Source of the DNA: Planctomycetota bacterium
GTDB lineage: Bacteria > Planctomycetota > Phycisphaerae > UBA1845
Reading direction: 5' to 3'
Assembly: GCA_016860685.1 (NCBI GenBank)
Contig: BOJX01000010.1
Span: forward strand, 1-48,242
DNA length: 48,242 nt
How positions within the stretch are numbered: position 1 is the first letter of the stretch; each line of letters starts with the position of its first letter. Both the position numbers and the translations under genes were made by a program. The notes under the pieces are model-generated. The model was not told the DNA's origin and ran no database searches. It saw only the letters and a program-made list of their open reading frames with translations. Shown piece by piece: positions 18,839 to 27,799 of the stretch.

Positions 18839-18877
18839 GGCGGGCGCCGATCCCCGAAACAAGGATCGGCGCCCGCC
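18839..18877. terminator. 15-bp perfect hairpin downstream of the zinc-finger/HTH gene
   Basis: A perfect 15-bp stem whose core is CGGGCGCCGATCC / GGATCGGCGCCCG, with a 9-nt loop (18854-18862). It lies 68 nt past the stop of the minus-strand zinc-finger gene and upstream of ltaE. Stability and position suggest a terminator, or an insulator between the two genes; there is no T-tract on either side. Confidence 0.65.
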
Positions 18878-18944
18878 GCCTCCGGTTGCCTTGCAGGCGG
18901 CACGGGACAGACCCACGAACCGCCGCTTTCGCCGTCGACCTGCA

Positions 18945-19574
18945 TCAGGCCGCGCGGTACACGCCGCGCTCGACGCGCTTGGCGCCCTTGAGCTTGCCCA
19001 TCGTGTTGTTGATGGCGTCGGCAAGCTTCTTGGACTTCGTCTTGTAACCGGCCTTGAGCACGGCGCTTTCGATCTCGGCGATGCTCATGCTCTTGCCGGT
19101 CTCCTTGAGCACCTTGAGGATCATGTCGTTGAGAGAACCGGGGCGGTAGCCGCCGCTCTTTGTGCCGCTTTTGCCCTTGCGAGCCTTGGGCTTGACCGCC
19201 GCCTTGGGAGCCGCGGCGCTCTTCGCGCGGCGCGCGCGCTTTCGCTTCGCAGGACGGGATACAGCGGCGGATCCGCCCATCGAGGAGATCGCCCCCTGGA
19301 GGGCGGACAGTTGCTGATCAATGCGCTCGCGCTGGGCCGTCAATTGAGCGCAGTAGGCGTTGAGCGTCTCGGAGAAGTCATCCGACGCGACGAGAGCGGC
19401 GGACATCGGCGACGGGGCGCCGGCGCGCTTGGCGCCCGCCCGCTTCCCCTTCTTCCCCTTTTTGGCCGGCGCGCCGGTCATCGAGACGTTATGCACGGCT
19501 TTCATGTGCCGGCCGAGGTGCGGCGGCATCGCGAACTTCTGACCGCAGATCTTACAAACCAGATTTTTCTTCAT
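18945..19574 (-). CDS. C2H2 zinc finger - histone H1-like - HTH fusion protein
   Basis: 209 residues from an ATG preceded by AAGGAG. Residues 7-28 form a textbook C2H2 finger: C7-X2-C10-X3-F14-X5-L20-X2-H23-X4-H28. A Lys/Gly/Ala-rich basic stretch follows (33-52), then a predicted coiled coil (about 66-99), and a second, strongly basic Ala/Lys/Pro/Arg segment (106-140) resembling histone H1 tails. The C-terminus (146-207, GSLNDMILKVLKETGKSMSI...) looks like a winged-helix HARE-HTH domain: helix, KSMSIAEIESAVLKAGY, then KLADAINNTMGKL. All parts suggest binding or compacting nucleic acid, with the coiled coil giving dimers. The domain order is seen in the sequence; the nucleoid role is inference. 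A strong hairpin follows the gene. Confidence 0.85.
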   Translation of the reverse strand: MKKNLVCKICGQKFAMPPHLGRHMKAVHNVSMTGAPAKKGKKGKRAGAKRAGAPSPMSAALVASDDFSETLNAYCAQLTAQRERIDQQLSALQGAISSMGGSAAVSRPAKRKRARRAKSAAAPKAAVKPKARKGKSGTKSGGYRPGSLNDMILKVLKETGKSMSIAEIESAVLKAGYKTKSKKLADAINNTMGKLKGAKRVERGVYRAA

Positions 19575-20101
19575 GCTTCTGAAACTCCTTTCATCGTCAT
19601 GCGACGGCCGCCGGTCTGGTCGAATTCAAGACCGCCGGCGACTCAGGTTCGTCGCCCACTGTTCTGGAGACCGGCCGCGCCGCGCATCGCGCGCAGAGAG
19701 GCCGACGGAAGAAGCGCCCCAAGGCGCTCCCCGAAATTCAATTCCCGGTTCTCCGTGTCAAGAAAACTCAATGCTCTGGACGTTGTGCCCTGATCGCTTC
19801 ATGCCTTTCGGGCAATCGGCTTCCCTACCGGTGGTCATTCGCGGGGGGTGGACAAAGACGCCGCGACCTTCACAGCGCGGCTCAGCCATAAAAGGGGGGT
19901 CGAACCGAACGAATCCCGCGCACCAAACCGAACACTCCGACGCTTTGCGGCGGCGCCACATCGCCGCAGTCGTTTGAACCTTACGCACCTGTCTGATCCT
20001 GTCCGGCGGACTGTACCGACCGATGCCGGGAGGTATACAATCACAACCCCCCGCCGGTGTCAAGTGTACCAATACTGCGACGCCCGACAAAGAGGGTCCA
20101 G
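19575..20101. other. Divergent intergenic region
   Basis: 527 nt between the zinc-finger gene (minus) and the PQQ-propeller gene (plus). It contains the hairpin TGCGGCG/CGCCGCA near 19943-19968 and the promoter-like TATACAAT at 20034-20041. No protein frame is convincing. Confidence 0.5.
20034..20041 (+). promoter_or_regulatory. Predicted -10 element upstream of the PQQ-propeller operon
   Basis: TATACAAT in GC-rich surroundings, 61 nt before the chosen ATG at 20102. It shares TACAAT with the two other predicted promoters (3869 and 34031). The -35 region is weak (TGTACC, 18 nt upstream). Confidence 0.4.
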
Positions 20102-23100
20102 ATGTTCACAACAGGTTGTTCAGGCAAGGCGGATGAGACGACTGTCCCCCCGACCGTCCCACCAGTGTTCGCCCGACTCCGCAGTCCGCGACGCCGACCG
20201 CATACATGGATGGCCTGGGGGGTGGTCGCAGTCGTCGCCGCCCGCTCTGTCTCGTCCGTCGCGCAGGATCGCCCGCAGGACATTCTGATCGAGTTCCTCA
20301 CCCCGCGGCATTCCGATGCGGACGGGCGGGCCGCGCAACCCGACTCCGACCCCACATCGGTGACGTTTCTGCAACGGGCGGAAGACGCCATCGCCCGCGG
20401 AGACTGGAAACTGACGATCGACTCGCTTCAGCGGAATGTCACAGAAGGCGGGCGAGTCCTTTGTAAACGCGAGCCGTCCCGGCAGCCTGACGAGGCCTCC
20501 CGGCTGAAAGACACGACCCTTTTTGAGTCCGCGCGGCGTCAGGCGCTGCGCCGGATGCAGTCTCTGGACGCCCGAGGACGTGAGGCGTACGAGCTTTTGT
20601 ATTCAGGAATGGTATCCGGACTGCTGGCGGCTGCGGAGACAAGAGGCGATGAAGCGCCTCTCGTTACGGCGACGTCCGCCTATCCCCTCTGCAAAGCCTC
20701 GGTTGATGCGTTTGACGAGCTGTCCAGCCGGCAGTTGGATTCGGGCCGGGCGGCGGCGGCGATCACGACGCTGGAGGAACTGGCTTTGTGGCATCCGGAA
20801 GCGGCCGCCGCGCCGCGTTTGCGACTTCGGATGGCGGCGGCTTTGACGTTGGCGGGGAGGCAGGTCGAAGGCCGGCGCGTGGTGCGCGAGGTGTTGGAGC
20901 GCCCGGATCTGGACGAGGGTGCTCGCGCCGCGGCGCAGGATTTGTCAACCTGGGCCGCGTCGCTCAACCTGATGGCTCGGGACTCCGCCGCGCGCAACGG
21001 AGGTCATCTCACTTCCGTCGGCATTCAACAAGCGACCGGTGCGTCGTTGTCCTCTCCTGCGCCGTGGGCGCTGTCGCTGACCGACGACCTGCACAGTCGG
21101 TGGGACTACATCAGGCTGGCATGTCGAGCGTGGACACTGCCTTTGCCTCCCGTGCTGAACACGGCGCAGGACGCGGAGCAATTCTTCGTGCGAACCGCCG
21201 ACGGATGCCTCGCCCTGAATCTTTCGACGCTGCAACGGTCGTGGACCTGGCGGGAAACGGACTGGCCGCAGAGAACATCGGGCGTCAATCCGGCGGGAAG
21301 TCCGACGGAAATTCTGGGTCGGTGGATCGCGGAGTCTTCAGTGGACGCCCTGGGGGCCAGCGTCACCGCGTACGAGGGGCGCGTGTACGTCATTGAAAGG
21401 CGTCCGGCCCAAAGCGGCGAGAACTACCTGATCCAGCGGCTCCGTCGCGGCATGATCGACGTGGACCCGGAGTCGGACACGGTGCTGGACTGGGTCGGGG
21501 GGCTTCCGCGCCGGCTGGTGGCGCTGGATGCATCGACGGGCACGGAACTGTGGTCGCTCAATGCCGACGGTCGGGCGACGGATCCTTTTCACGACATCTG
21601 CTTCCTGGGCCCGCCGCTGGGCGTCGGCGGAGAGCTGTGGTTGTTGTATGCGCAGGGGAATGACATCTACCTCGCCGTGGTGGATGCGGAACGAGGGGAA
21701 CTGGCGGACCGGATGCATCTGTGCTCCGCGGAGGGACTGGATGCGGGGCGCGGGGCCGCCCTGCACTGCGCCACCGACGGCGAGCGCGTCTACGCTCAGA
21801 CGGGGCGCGGACTGCTGGCGGCGATTCATGCGCAGCAGCGGACCTTTGAGTGGGCGTACACCTACAACGACGGGCATTACACGGTCTGGCATCAGCGCAG
21901 CGATCAACTGGCGGGAAGGATGGGCTGGCTGCCCGAACCCGTGATGACGGCGGGCGGGCGGGTCATTCACGCGCCTTATGATGACGACCAGCTCTGGGTG
22001 CATGACGCCCGCACGGGCGAAGTCTTGTGGCATGTTCCGGCGGGAAGGCATCAGTACGTGATTTCGACGGACGGAGCGTCCGTCTGGCTGGGCGGCGACC
22101 GCATTTCGCGTCTGTCGCTGGCGGACGGCGAGACGATCTGGACGGTCGCGCGGGACATGCTTTCGGGGGGCGACCCGGCGCCCTCCACCTGCGGTCGCGC
22201 GGTTCATTGCGGCACGTCCATCCTGGTTCCGTCCGAGCGGGCCTTGATCGAGCTTGACGCGGATTCGAGTCGTCTGCTGAGCAGCCGCATGTATGCGGAG
22301 GGACAGGCGCCGCCGGGACATCTCATCAGCACCGGAACCGCTCTGGTGGCGATCGACCCTGCGACCGTGCGCCTCTACCCCGACTTGGAGCACGCGCTGC
22401 CGAAGGCGCTGGCGGCGCTGCAAGCCGAACCCGTCCCGGTCCGCAATGTCCTTCACGCCTCGTGGTTGACGTACCTAAGCGGCGACCCGGCGGAAGCGCT
22501 GCGGCTCCTGAATACGCCCTCCGTCGGCGCTGAAGCGGCGGACGAGGAACGTCGCGCCCACCTGACGGTGCTTTGTCTGCTGGATCTGTCGGCGCGCAGC
22601 GCGAGCGCGGATGAAAGACGCCGCCTCTGCGAGTTGGCGGAAGCGGTAGCGCGGACGCCCGACGACCGGTCGCGCGTCTCTTCGGCGCTCGCCGACGCGC
22701 TGTCGGCGTCCGGCGAATCTGCGGCGGCCTTCAGGAAACTCTGGACGATCATCGCGGACCTTGCGCCTCGTGAAGATTTCTTCGGAGCAGACGGGGGTGC
22801 GATGGCGGACGGGGCGGCTCGCCTTTCCGGACGGTTGCGGGCGATCGAGGCGGATCTGAACGATGCCGAGCGACATCGTCTCAGGACGTGGGCACAGTCT
22901 CTCGTGGCGCAAGCGGGGCAGCGTCTCAAGCAGGATGACGCCGCGAGGGCGTGGTCGTTCCTGAGGTCCGTCGCAGGTCTCAATTTCGCCGGCGGCGGCG
23001 CCGACGCCGCCTGGTTGCTGCTCGGGCATGCCGCCGTCGCGGATCAACGATATGAGTTTGCGGAATCGGCGTACGCCCGCGTCGTCGAGCTTTCACAACG

Positions 23101-24646
23101 TCCGGCGACCACGGTGGAGGCGTTGATCGCGCTTTCCAGGCTTTACCTTCCCGACGCGCTGAACGTTCCAGGTCGGCGGGCCGCGGCGCTTGAACAACTG
23201 CGGGAGCGGTTCTCCGGCGTCGCGTTGCCCGCGGCGCACGCCGAGGAGCACCGGGGCATCCGCACAGTCTCGGACTGGCTCGCGCGTCAGCCGGCGCCTC
23301 GGGGGGCGACGGGGTTGCGGTCGGACGGGTTGCTCCGGCTTGCGCGGGAAGCCGGGGGGGGGATTGAAGGAGTGTCCGAAGCGGTGGCGTTTGTCGACGT
23401 GTCACCGATGTCCGACGCGGCGGCGTTCGCGTGGGATGAGGTTGTGTTTCTGAGCAGGGGCAATGCGTTGATCGCCCGTCGCCTTTCCGACGGCGCGCTC
23501 GCGTGGGCGAGTCAACTGGCGCTGCCGAACCAGCCTGCGAGCGGAACATCCCCGGGCAGCCGGGATTCGTGGATCACGACACGAGGCGCGGTATGCGGCG
23601 CGGCGCTCCTCCTGCCGGATCAACAAGCGCTTCACGCGGTCGGATTGCGCACCGGAAAGCGACTCTGGAGCGCGGCGTACCGGTTGCCGCCGGTGATCGG
23701 CGAGCCGCCGCCTTCGGGATGGGAGTTCTGCGTCGTGGTGGGCGGGCGCGTGGCGTATCTGCCGACGTGGGGGGAGGCGACCCTCCTGGACGTGGCGGAC
23801 GGTGCGCCAGTCTGGACGGCGCGGACATCGGGAACGCCGCTGATGGCGCTGAGCGCGGACGGCGGGCGCGTTTTCGCCCTGGAGATGGGGCTGTCCGGAG
23901 TCCACGTGATTCAAGCAGACGACGGAGAGGTGACGCGGCGGATCGCGTTCGCCGGACCGGACGAAGACGCGCCGGAGACACACCCGGGACCGTGGGTTCG
24001 GGCGGGTCTTCTCGTCGGCGCCGCAGCGGAGGACGAGGGGGTCTCCTGGGTCGGCGTGGATCCGGAAAGCGGCGCGGAACGGTGGCGGTGGACCCCGACC
24101 AGAGAGGTGGTTCGCGCGCTGACGGTCGGGACGAGCACCGTGGGCGCGGCGCTGAGTGAAGGACGGTTCGTCGCCCTTGACGCCGGAACCGGGCACGTGA
24201 TCGTGGATGCAGCGCTGCCGGACGGACCGGTGGTCGCGGCGACGCGCATCGGCGAATTCGTGCTCGTGCAGTGCGGGGCTTATGATGGCGGCGGATCGCC
24301 TTCGACGCTCGCGGCGTTTGACGCGGCGACGGGCGCCCCGGTCTGGACGCGGGAAGACGCGGTGATGCCCGAGTTGCCGGAAGCGCTGTGGCGGGAATGC
24401 GGCGACCGCCTGCCGATGTTATTGCAGCGGGAGGCGCGATCCGGACGTCGCGGGACGGCGGTGGATGTGGCGATGGTGGATGTGCGGACGGGGCGGGCGG
24501 TGGGCCCGTCGTTGACGCTGATTGAATCTGACTCGCGGGAGCGGCCCACAGCGGGCATGACACGGCGCGGCGGGCAGCTCGTCATTCCGACGACGGTCGG
24601 CGTCCGCGTTATTGATCTTGAGACCGAATCAGGAAGCGGCGGATAA
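20102..24646 (+). CDS. Large PQQ-binding-like beta-propeller protein (two propellers), exported or membrane-anchored
   Basis: 1514 residues from the ATG at 20102, preceded by AGAGGG; an in-frame start at 20057 is less likely. An Arg-rich N-region followed by WMAWGVVAVVAARSVSSVA looks like a signal peptide or anchor. The first propeller (about 370-770) has PQQ repeats such as LVALDASTGTELWSL and VHDARTGEVLWHV. A helical TPR-like middle follows (about 775-1080), then a second propeller with LHAVGLRTGKRLWSA, ATLLDVADGAPVWTA, VGVDPESGAERWRW and LAAFDAATGAPVWT. Such propellers are usually scaffolds (BamB-like) or quinoprotein-like; no dehydrogenase active-site motif stands out. First gene of an operon with a squalene-cyclase-like protein, MoxR, DUF58 and BatA. 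Confidence 0.88.
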   Translation: MFTTGCSGKADETTVPPTVPPVFARLRSPRRRPHTWMAWGVVAVVAARSVSSVAQDRPQDILIEFLTPRHSDADGRAAQPDSDPTSVTFLQRAEDAIARGDWKLTIDSLQRNVTEGGRVLCKREPSRQPDEASRLKDTTLFESARRQALRRMQSLDARGREAYELLYSGMVSGLLAAAETRGDEAPLVTATSAYPLCKASVDAFDELSSRQLDSGRAAAAITTLEELALWHPEAAAAPRLRLRMAAALTLAGRQVEGRRVVREVLERPDLDEGARAAAQDLSTWAASLNLMARDSAARNGGHLTSVGIQQATGASLSSPAPWALSLTDDLHSRWDYIRLACRAWTLPLPPVLNTAQDAEQFFVRTADGCLALNLSTLQRSWTWRETDWPQRTSGVNPAGSPTEILGRWIAESSVDALGASVTAYEGRVYVIERRPAQSGENYLIQRLRRGMIDVDPESDTVLDWVGGLPRRLVALDASTGTELWSLNADGRATDPFHDICFLGPPLGVGGELWLLYAQGNDIYLAVVDAERGELADRMHLCSAEGLDAGRGAALHCATDGERVYAQTGRGLLAAIHAQQRTFEWAYTYNDGHYTVWHQRSDQLAGRMGWLPEPVMTAGGRVIHAPYDDDQLWVHDARTGEVLWHVPAGRHQYVISTDGASVWLGGDRISRLSLADGETIWTVARDMLSGGDPAPSTCGRAVHCGTSILVPSERALIELDADSSRLLSSRMYAEGQAPPGHLISTGTALVAIDPATVRLYPDLEHALPKALAALQAEPVPVRNVLHASWLTYLSGDPAEALRLLNTPSVGAEAADEERRAHLTVLCLLDLSARSASADERRRLCELAEAVARTPDDRSRVSSALADALSASGESAAAFRKLWTIIADLAPREDFFGADGGAMADGAARLSGRLRAIEADLNDAERHRLRTWAQSLVAQAGQRLKQDDAARAWSFLRSVAGLNFAGGGADAAWLLLGHAAVADQRYEFAESAYARVVELSQRPATTVEALIALSRLYLPDALNVPGRRAAALEQLRERFSGVALPAAHAEEHRGIRTVSDWLARQPAPRGATGLRSDGLLRLAREAGGGIEGVSEAVAFVDVSPMSDAAAFAWDEVVFLSRGNALIARRLSDGALAWASQLALPNQPASGTSPGSRDSWITTRGAVCGAALLLPDQQALHAVGLRTGKRLWSAAYRLPPVIGEPPPSGWEFCVVVGGRVAYLPTWGEATLLDVADGAPVWTARTSGTPLMALSADGGRVFALEMGLSGVHVIQADDGEVTRRIAFAGPDEDAPETHPGPWVRAGLLVGAAAEDEGVSWVGVDPESGAERWRWTPTREVVRALTVGTSTVGAALSEGRFVALDAGTGHVIVDAALPDGPVVAATRIGEFVLVQCGAYDGGGSPSTLAAFDAATGAPVWTREDAVMPELPEALWRECGDRLPMLLQREARSGRRGTAVDVAMVDVRTGRAVGPSLTLIESDSRERPTAGMTRRGGQLVIPTTVGVRVIDLETESGSGG

Positions 24647-24655
24647 ACCTGACCG

Positions 24656-25729
24656 ATGATCCGACATCCCTTGTTCTCGGGAGTTCTTTCTGCGTTGATC
24701 GCGGCGGGACCGGCGTCCGGCGTTTTCGCGCGAGCGGCCTCCTCGGGGCAGGACGCCCCCGTCAATCGTCTTCCGAAGCACATCACGCCGGAGGCGCAGG
24801 CGGCGATCGACCGCGGACTGGCGTTCCTGGCGGGGATCCAGAACCGGGACGGATCGTGGGCGAACCGCGCCGGCGCCGAGGGCTTTCCGGTGGCGATGAC
24901 GGCGCTGTCGGGCGTGGCGTTTCTGATGGACGGAAACACGACGACGACCGGGCGCTACGCCGAGAACGTCGAGCGGGCGCTGCGGTTCATCCTCGGGTCG
25001 CAGACGCCGACGGGTCTGATCGCGCGCGAGGCGGTCGAGAGCCGCCCGATGTTCGGTCACGGTTTCTCATTGCTTTTTCTAGGTGAGTTGCACGGGATGG
25101 TCGAAAGTCCGCAGCGCCAGCGGGAGATTCAGGACGTGCTGCGTCGCGGCGTGGTCCTGACGGCGCGCAGCCAGAGCCCGCTGGGCGGGTGGATTTACAC
25201 GCCGGACTCGCGCGGAGACGAGGGGTCGGTGACGATCACGCAGGTTCAGGGACTGCGCTCTTGCCGCAACAGCGGCGTCGAAGTCCCGAAGGATCTGATC
25301 GACAACGCGATGAAGTACCTCGACCGCTCGCAGAATCCCGACGGCGGGATTGCGTACACGGCGTCGCGCCCCGGTCCGTCACGGACCCCGATCACGGCAG
25401 CGGCGGCGGCGTGCTGGCTGAACGCAGGCGAGTATGACAACCCGCGGTTGAAGCGCGCGATGGATTATTGCCGGCGCTCGATCGGTCCGGACGGCGTGAT
25501 CGGCGATCATTTTTTTTACGCCAACGTGTACTGGGCGCAGTCGGTGTACCTGGCGGACGACGGGTACTGGGACGTGTACTTCCCGCTGGTGCGCGACCGG
25601 ATCCTCAGCCTGCAGAGCACCGACGACGGCTCGTGGCCGGGGGAGGGGGTCGGCGAGGTTTACGGCACGGCGATGGCGCTGATTATTTTACAGATCCCGT
25701 ATAACCGGCTGCCGATCATGCAGCGATGA
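24656..25729 (+). CDS. Exported squalene-cyclase/prenyltransferase-repeat protein
   Basis: 357 residues starting 9 nt after the PQQ gene. The N-terminus (MIRHPLFSGVLSALIAAGPASGVFA) is a signal peptide. The mature part has alpha/alpha-toroid repeats: AAIDRGLAFLAGIQNRDGSWAN, ALRFILGSQTPTGLI, AMKYLDRSQNPDGGIAYT and LSLQSTDDGSWPGEGVG, the QNxDGxW-type motif of squalene cyclase and prenyltransferase beta repeats. The DXDD motif of true squalene-hopene cyclases is not visible, and with about four repeats it is short for a hopene cyclase. Probably a non-enzymatic or peptide/lipid-binding toroid acting outside the cytoplasm. Close linkage to MoxR/DUF58/BatA genes is common in Planctomycetes. Confidence 0.87.
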   Translation: MIRHPLFSGVLSALIAAGPASGVFARAASSGQDAPVNRLPKHITPEAQAAIDRGLAFLAGIQNRDGSWANRAGAEGFPVAMTALSGVAFLMDGNTTTTGRYAENVERALRFILGSQTPTGLIAREAVESRPMFGHGFSLLFLGELHGMVESPQRQREIQDVLRRGVVLTARSQSPLGGWIYTPDSRGDEGSVTITQVQGLRSCRNSGVEVPKDLIDNAMKYLDRSQNPDGGIAYTASRPGPSRTPITAAAAACWLNAGEYDNPRLKRAMDYCRRSIGPDGVIGDHFFYANVYWAQSVYLADDGYWDVYFPLVRDRILSLQSTDDGSWPGEGVGEVYGTAMALIILQIPYNRLPIMQR

Positions 25730-25807
25730 CGATGGGCGGACGCTGCGGCGGACACAGGGCGGTATTGCGCGTAACCGATCAGCAAGTCCGTGTTTAAGGA
25801 ACTCAAG

Positions 25808-26845
25808 ATGCAGAACGATGTTGAAGCGGTTGAGGCGTTGCGCAGCGGGTATGCGCGCCTTCGCACCGAGATAGGCAAAGTCATCGTCGGGCAGGACGAC
25901 GTGCTGGAGCAGCTCTTCATCGCGCTTTTTGCGGGGGGGCACTGCATTCTGGAGGGCGTGCCCGGGCTGGCGAAGACGCTGATGATCTCGACGCTGGCGC
26001 GATGTCTGGACTTGAAATTCAACCGCATCCAGTTCACGCCGGACCTGATGCCCTCAGACATCACGGGGACGGAAGTGATCCAGGAAGACAAGGCGAGCGG
26101 CATGCGGATGTTCAAGTTCCTGCCCGGACCGGTGTTCACGAACGTGCTCCTGGCGGACGAGATCAACCGCACCCCGCCGAAGACGCAGGCGGCGCTGCTG
26201 GAGGCGATGCAGGAGCGGCACGTGACGGTCGGCGGCGAGCGGCACGATCTTCCCGGCGTGTTCTTCGTGCTGGCGACGCAGAACCCGATCGAGCAGGAAG
26301 GAACGTATCCGCTGCCGGAGGCGCAGCAGGATCGGTTTCTTTTCAAGATCAACGTCGGCTACCCGCCGTATGACGAGGAGCTGGCGATCGCGGAGCGGAC
26401 GACGGCGGGTGCGGCGCCGGAGGTGGCGCGGGTGTTTGACGGGGCGGCGATCACCGGGTTTCAGTCGGTGGTCCGGCGCGTGCCGGCGGCACCGGATGTT
26501 CTTCATTACGCCCTGCGCCTCGTGCGGGCGACGCGCCCGGAGGACGAATCCGCACCGGCGATCGTGCGGAGCATGATTACGTGGGGCGCCGGTCCGCGGG
26601 CGGTGCAAGGGCTGATCCTCGCCGGCAAGGCACGAGCCGTGATTCACGGCCGGAATCACGTCGCCGTTGAGGACATCTCCGCATCCGCCCCCGCGGTTCT
26701 GCGACACCGCCTCGTCCTGAACTACTCCGCCGAGGCCGAGGGGTACTCGCCCGACCGGATGATCGAGGAATTGATCGAGTACGTCGATCCGCACGCGACG
26801 GGTCCGGGCAGCAATGAGCGATTCCAGAAAGTTCTTTCAACCTGA
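25808..26845 (+). CDS. MoxR-family AAA+ ATPase
   Basis: 345 residues from the ATG at 25808, preceded by AAGGA; a GTG at 25790 is the alternative. It shows the ILEGVPGLAKT P-loop (G50 to T57), the Walker B VLLADEINR, then PPKTQAALLEAMQE and ATQNPIEQEGTYPLPEAQ, all classic MoxR. MoxR ATPases act as chaperones for VWA-domain proteins, usually encoded next to them. That is the case here: the stop lies 32 nt inside the DUF58 gene, implying translational coupling. Cytoplasmic, hexameric by family knowledge. Confidence 0.95.
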   Translation: MQNDVEAVEALRSGYARLRTEIGKVIVGQDDVLEQLFIALFAGGHCILEGVPGLAKTLMISTLARCLDLKFNRIQFTPDLMPSDITGTEVIQEDKASGMRMFKFLPGPVFTNVLLADEINRTPPKTQAALLEAMQERHVTVGGERHDLPGVFFVLATQNPIEQEGTYPLPEAQQDRFLFKINVGYPPYDEELAIAERTTAGAAPEVARVFDGAAITGFQSVVRRVPAAPDVLHYALRLVRATRPEDESAPAIVRSMITWGAGPRAVQGLILAGKARAVIHGRNHVAVEDISASAPAVLRHRLVLNYSAEAEGYSPDRMIEELIEYVDPHATGPGSNERFQKVLST

Positions 26846-27722
26846 CGTCCTGAAGGCGATCACGCCGCTGGAGCTGCGCGCCCGCCAGGTCGTCAACGGC
26901 TTCCTGTCCGGGATGCACCGCAGCCGGTACCGCGGATTCTCCGTCGAGTTCGCGTCGCACCGCCTTTATGCGCCGGGCGACGACCTGCGGCACATCGACT
27001 GGCGCGCGTTCGGTCGCCTCGACAAGCCCTTCATCAAGGAGCACGAGGTGGAGACGAACATGCGCGTCCACCTGCTGCTGGACGGCTCGGAATCGATGGC
27101 GTACCCGGAGCATGCGCGGGACGGTCGGATGACGAAGTGGGACTACGCGGCGACGGTCGCGGCGTCGCTGGCGCATCTGCTGGTGGGGCAGCAGGACTCG
27201 GTCGGGTTGACGTTGTTTGATGAAGACGTGGTGAACGTCGCGCCGCCGTCGACGCGCAAGGCGTCTTTGTCGGGGCTGATCGGCTCGATCGCCGAACATC
27301 GCCCGCAACGGCGGACGCAGGCGCGGGTCGTGCTGGATGAGTTGTCGGGGCGCGCCCGCGGGCGTGGGATGGTGATCCTGCTGTCGGACCTGCTGACGGA
27401 CGTGGATGAGTTGATCGCGGGCCTGAGGCGCCTCCGCTTCAGCGGGCAGGAGCTGCTGGTGCTGCACATTCTGGACCACGACGAGCTGGAGTTTCCTTTT
27501 CTGGACCGGACGCAGTTCGTCGGGATGGAGGATGCGTCGCTCGACGTGCTGGCGGATCCGCAATCGTTACGATCTGCGTACCTTGAGGCGCTGCATCGCT
27601 TCCTGACGCGCGTGCGCGGGGAATGCGTCAATCAGCGGATCGACTACGCTTTGTTCAACACTTCTGATCCGCTGGATATCGTTCTGACGCGGTTCCTGGC
27701 GCGGCGGCGCGGCGCCAGGTAA
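26814..27722 (+). CDS. DUF58 domain protein with VWA-like MIDAS motif
   Basis: 302 residues, the expected size. The family block LYAPGDDLRHIDWRAFGR (51-68) precedes a VWA-like domain with the MIDAS motif D90-G-S92-E-S94 (LLLDGSESM). Further on comes GRGMVILLSDLLTD. DUF58 proteins are partners of MoxR ATPases; their client function is unclear, though some act in envelope stability and stress survival. It overlaps moxR and is followed after 77 nt by the BatA-type gene. No signal peptide is visible, so it is cytoplasmic or peripheral at the membrane. Confidence 0.94.
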   Translation: MSDSRKFFQPDVLKAITPLELRARQVVNGFLSGMHRSRYRGFSVEFASHRLYAPGDDLRHIDWRAFGRLDKPFIKEHEVETNMRVHLLLDGSESMAYPEHARDGRMTKWDYAATVAASLAHLLVGQQDSVGLTLFDEDVVNVAPPSTRKASLSGLIGSIAEHRPQRRTQARVVLDELSGRARGRGMVILLSDLLTDVDELIAGLRRLRFSGQELLVLHILDHDELEFPFLDRTQFVGMEDASLDVLADPQSLRSAYLEALHRFLTRVRGECVNQRIDYALFNTSDPLDIVLTRFLARRRGAR

Positions 27723-27799
27723 TCAAGATAGCGAGATGCGGGTTTTTGACGGAAGACGGCGGGCTGGATGCGCCAGCGCGGCAGTGCGAGCGGTAACGT

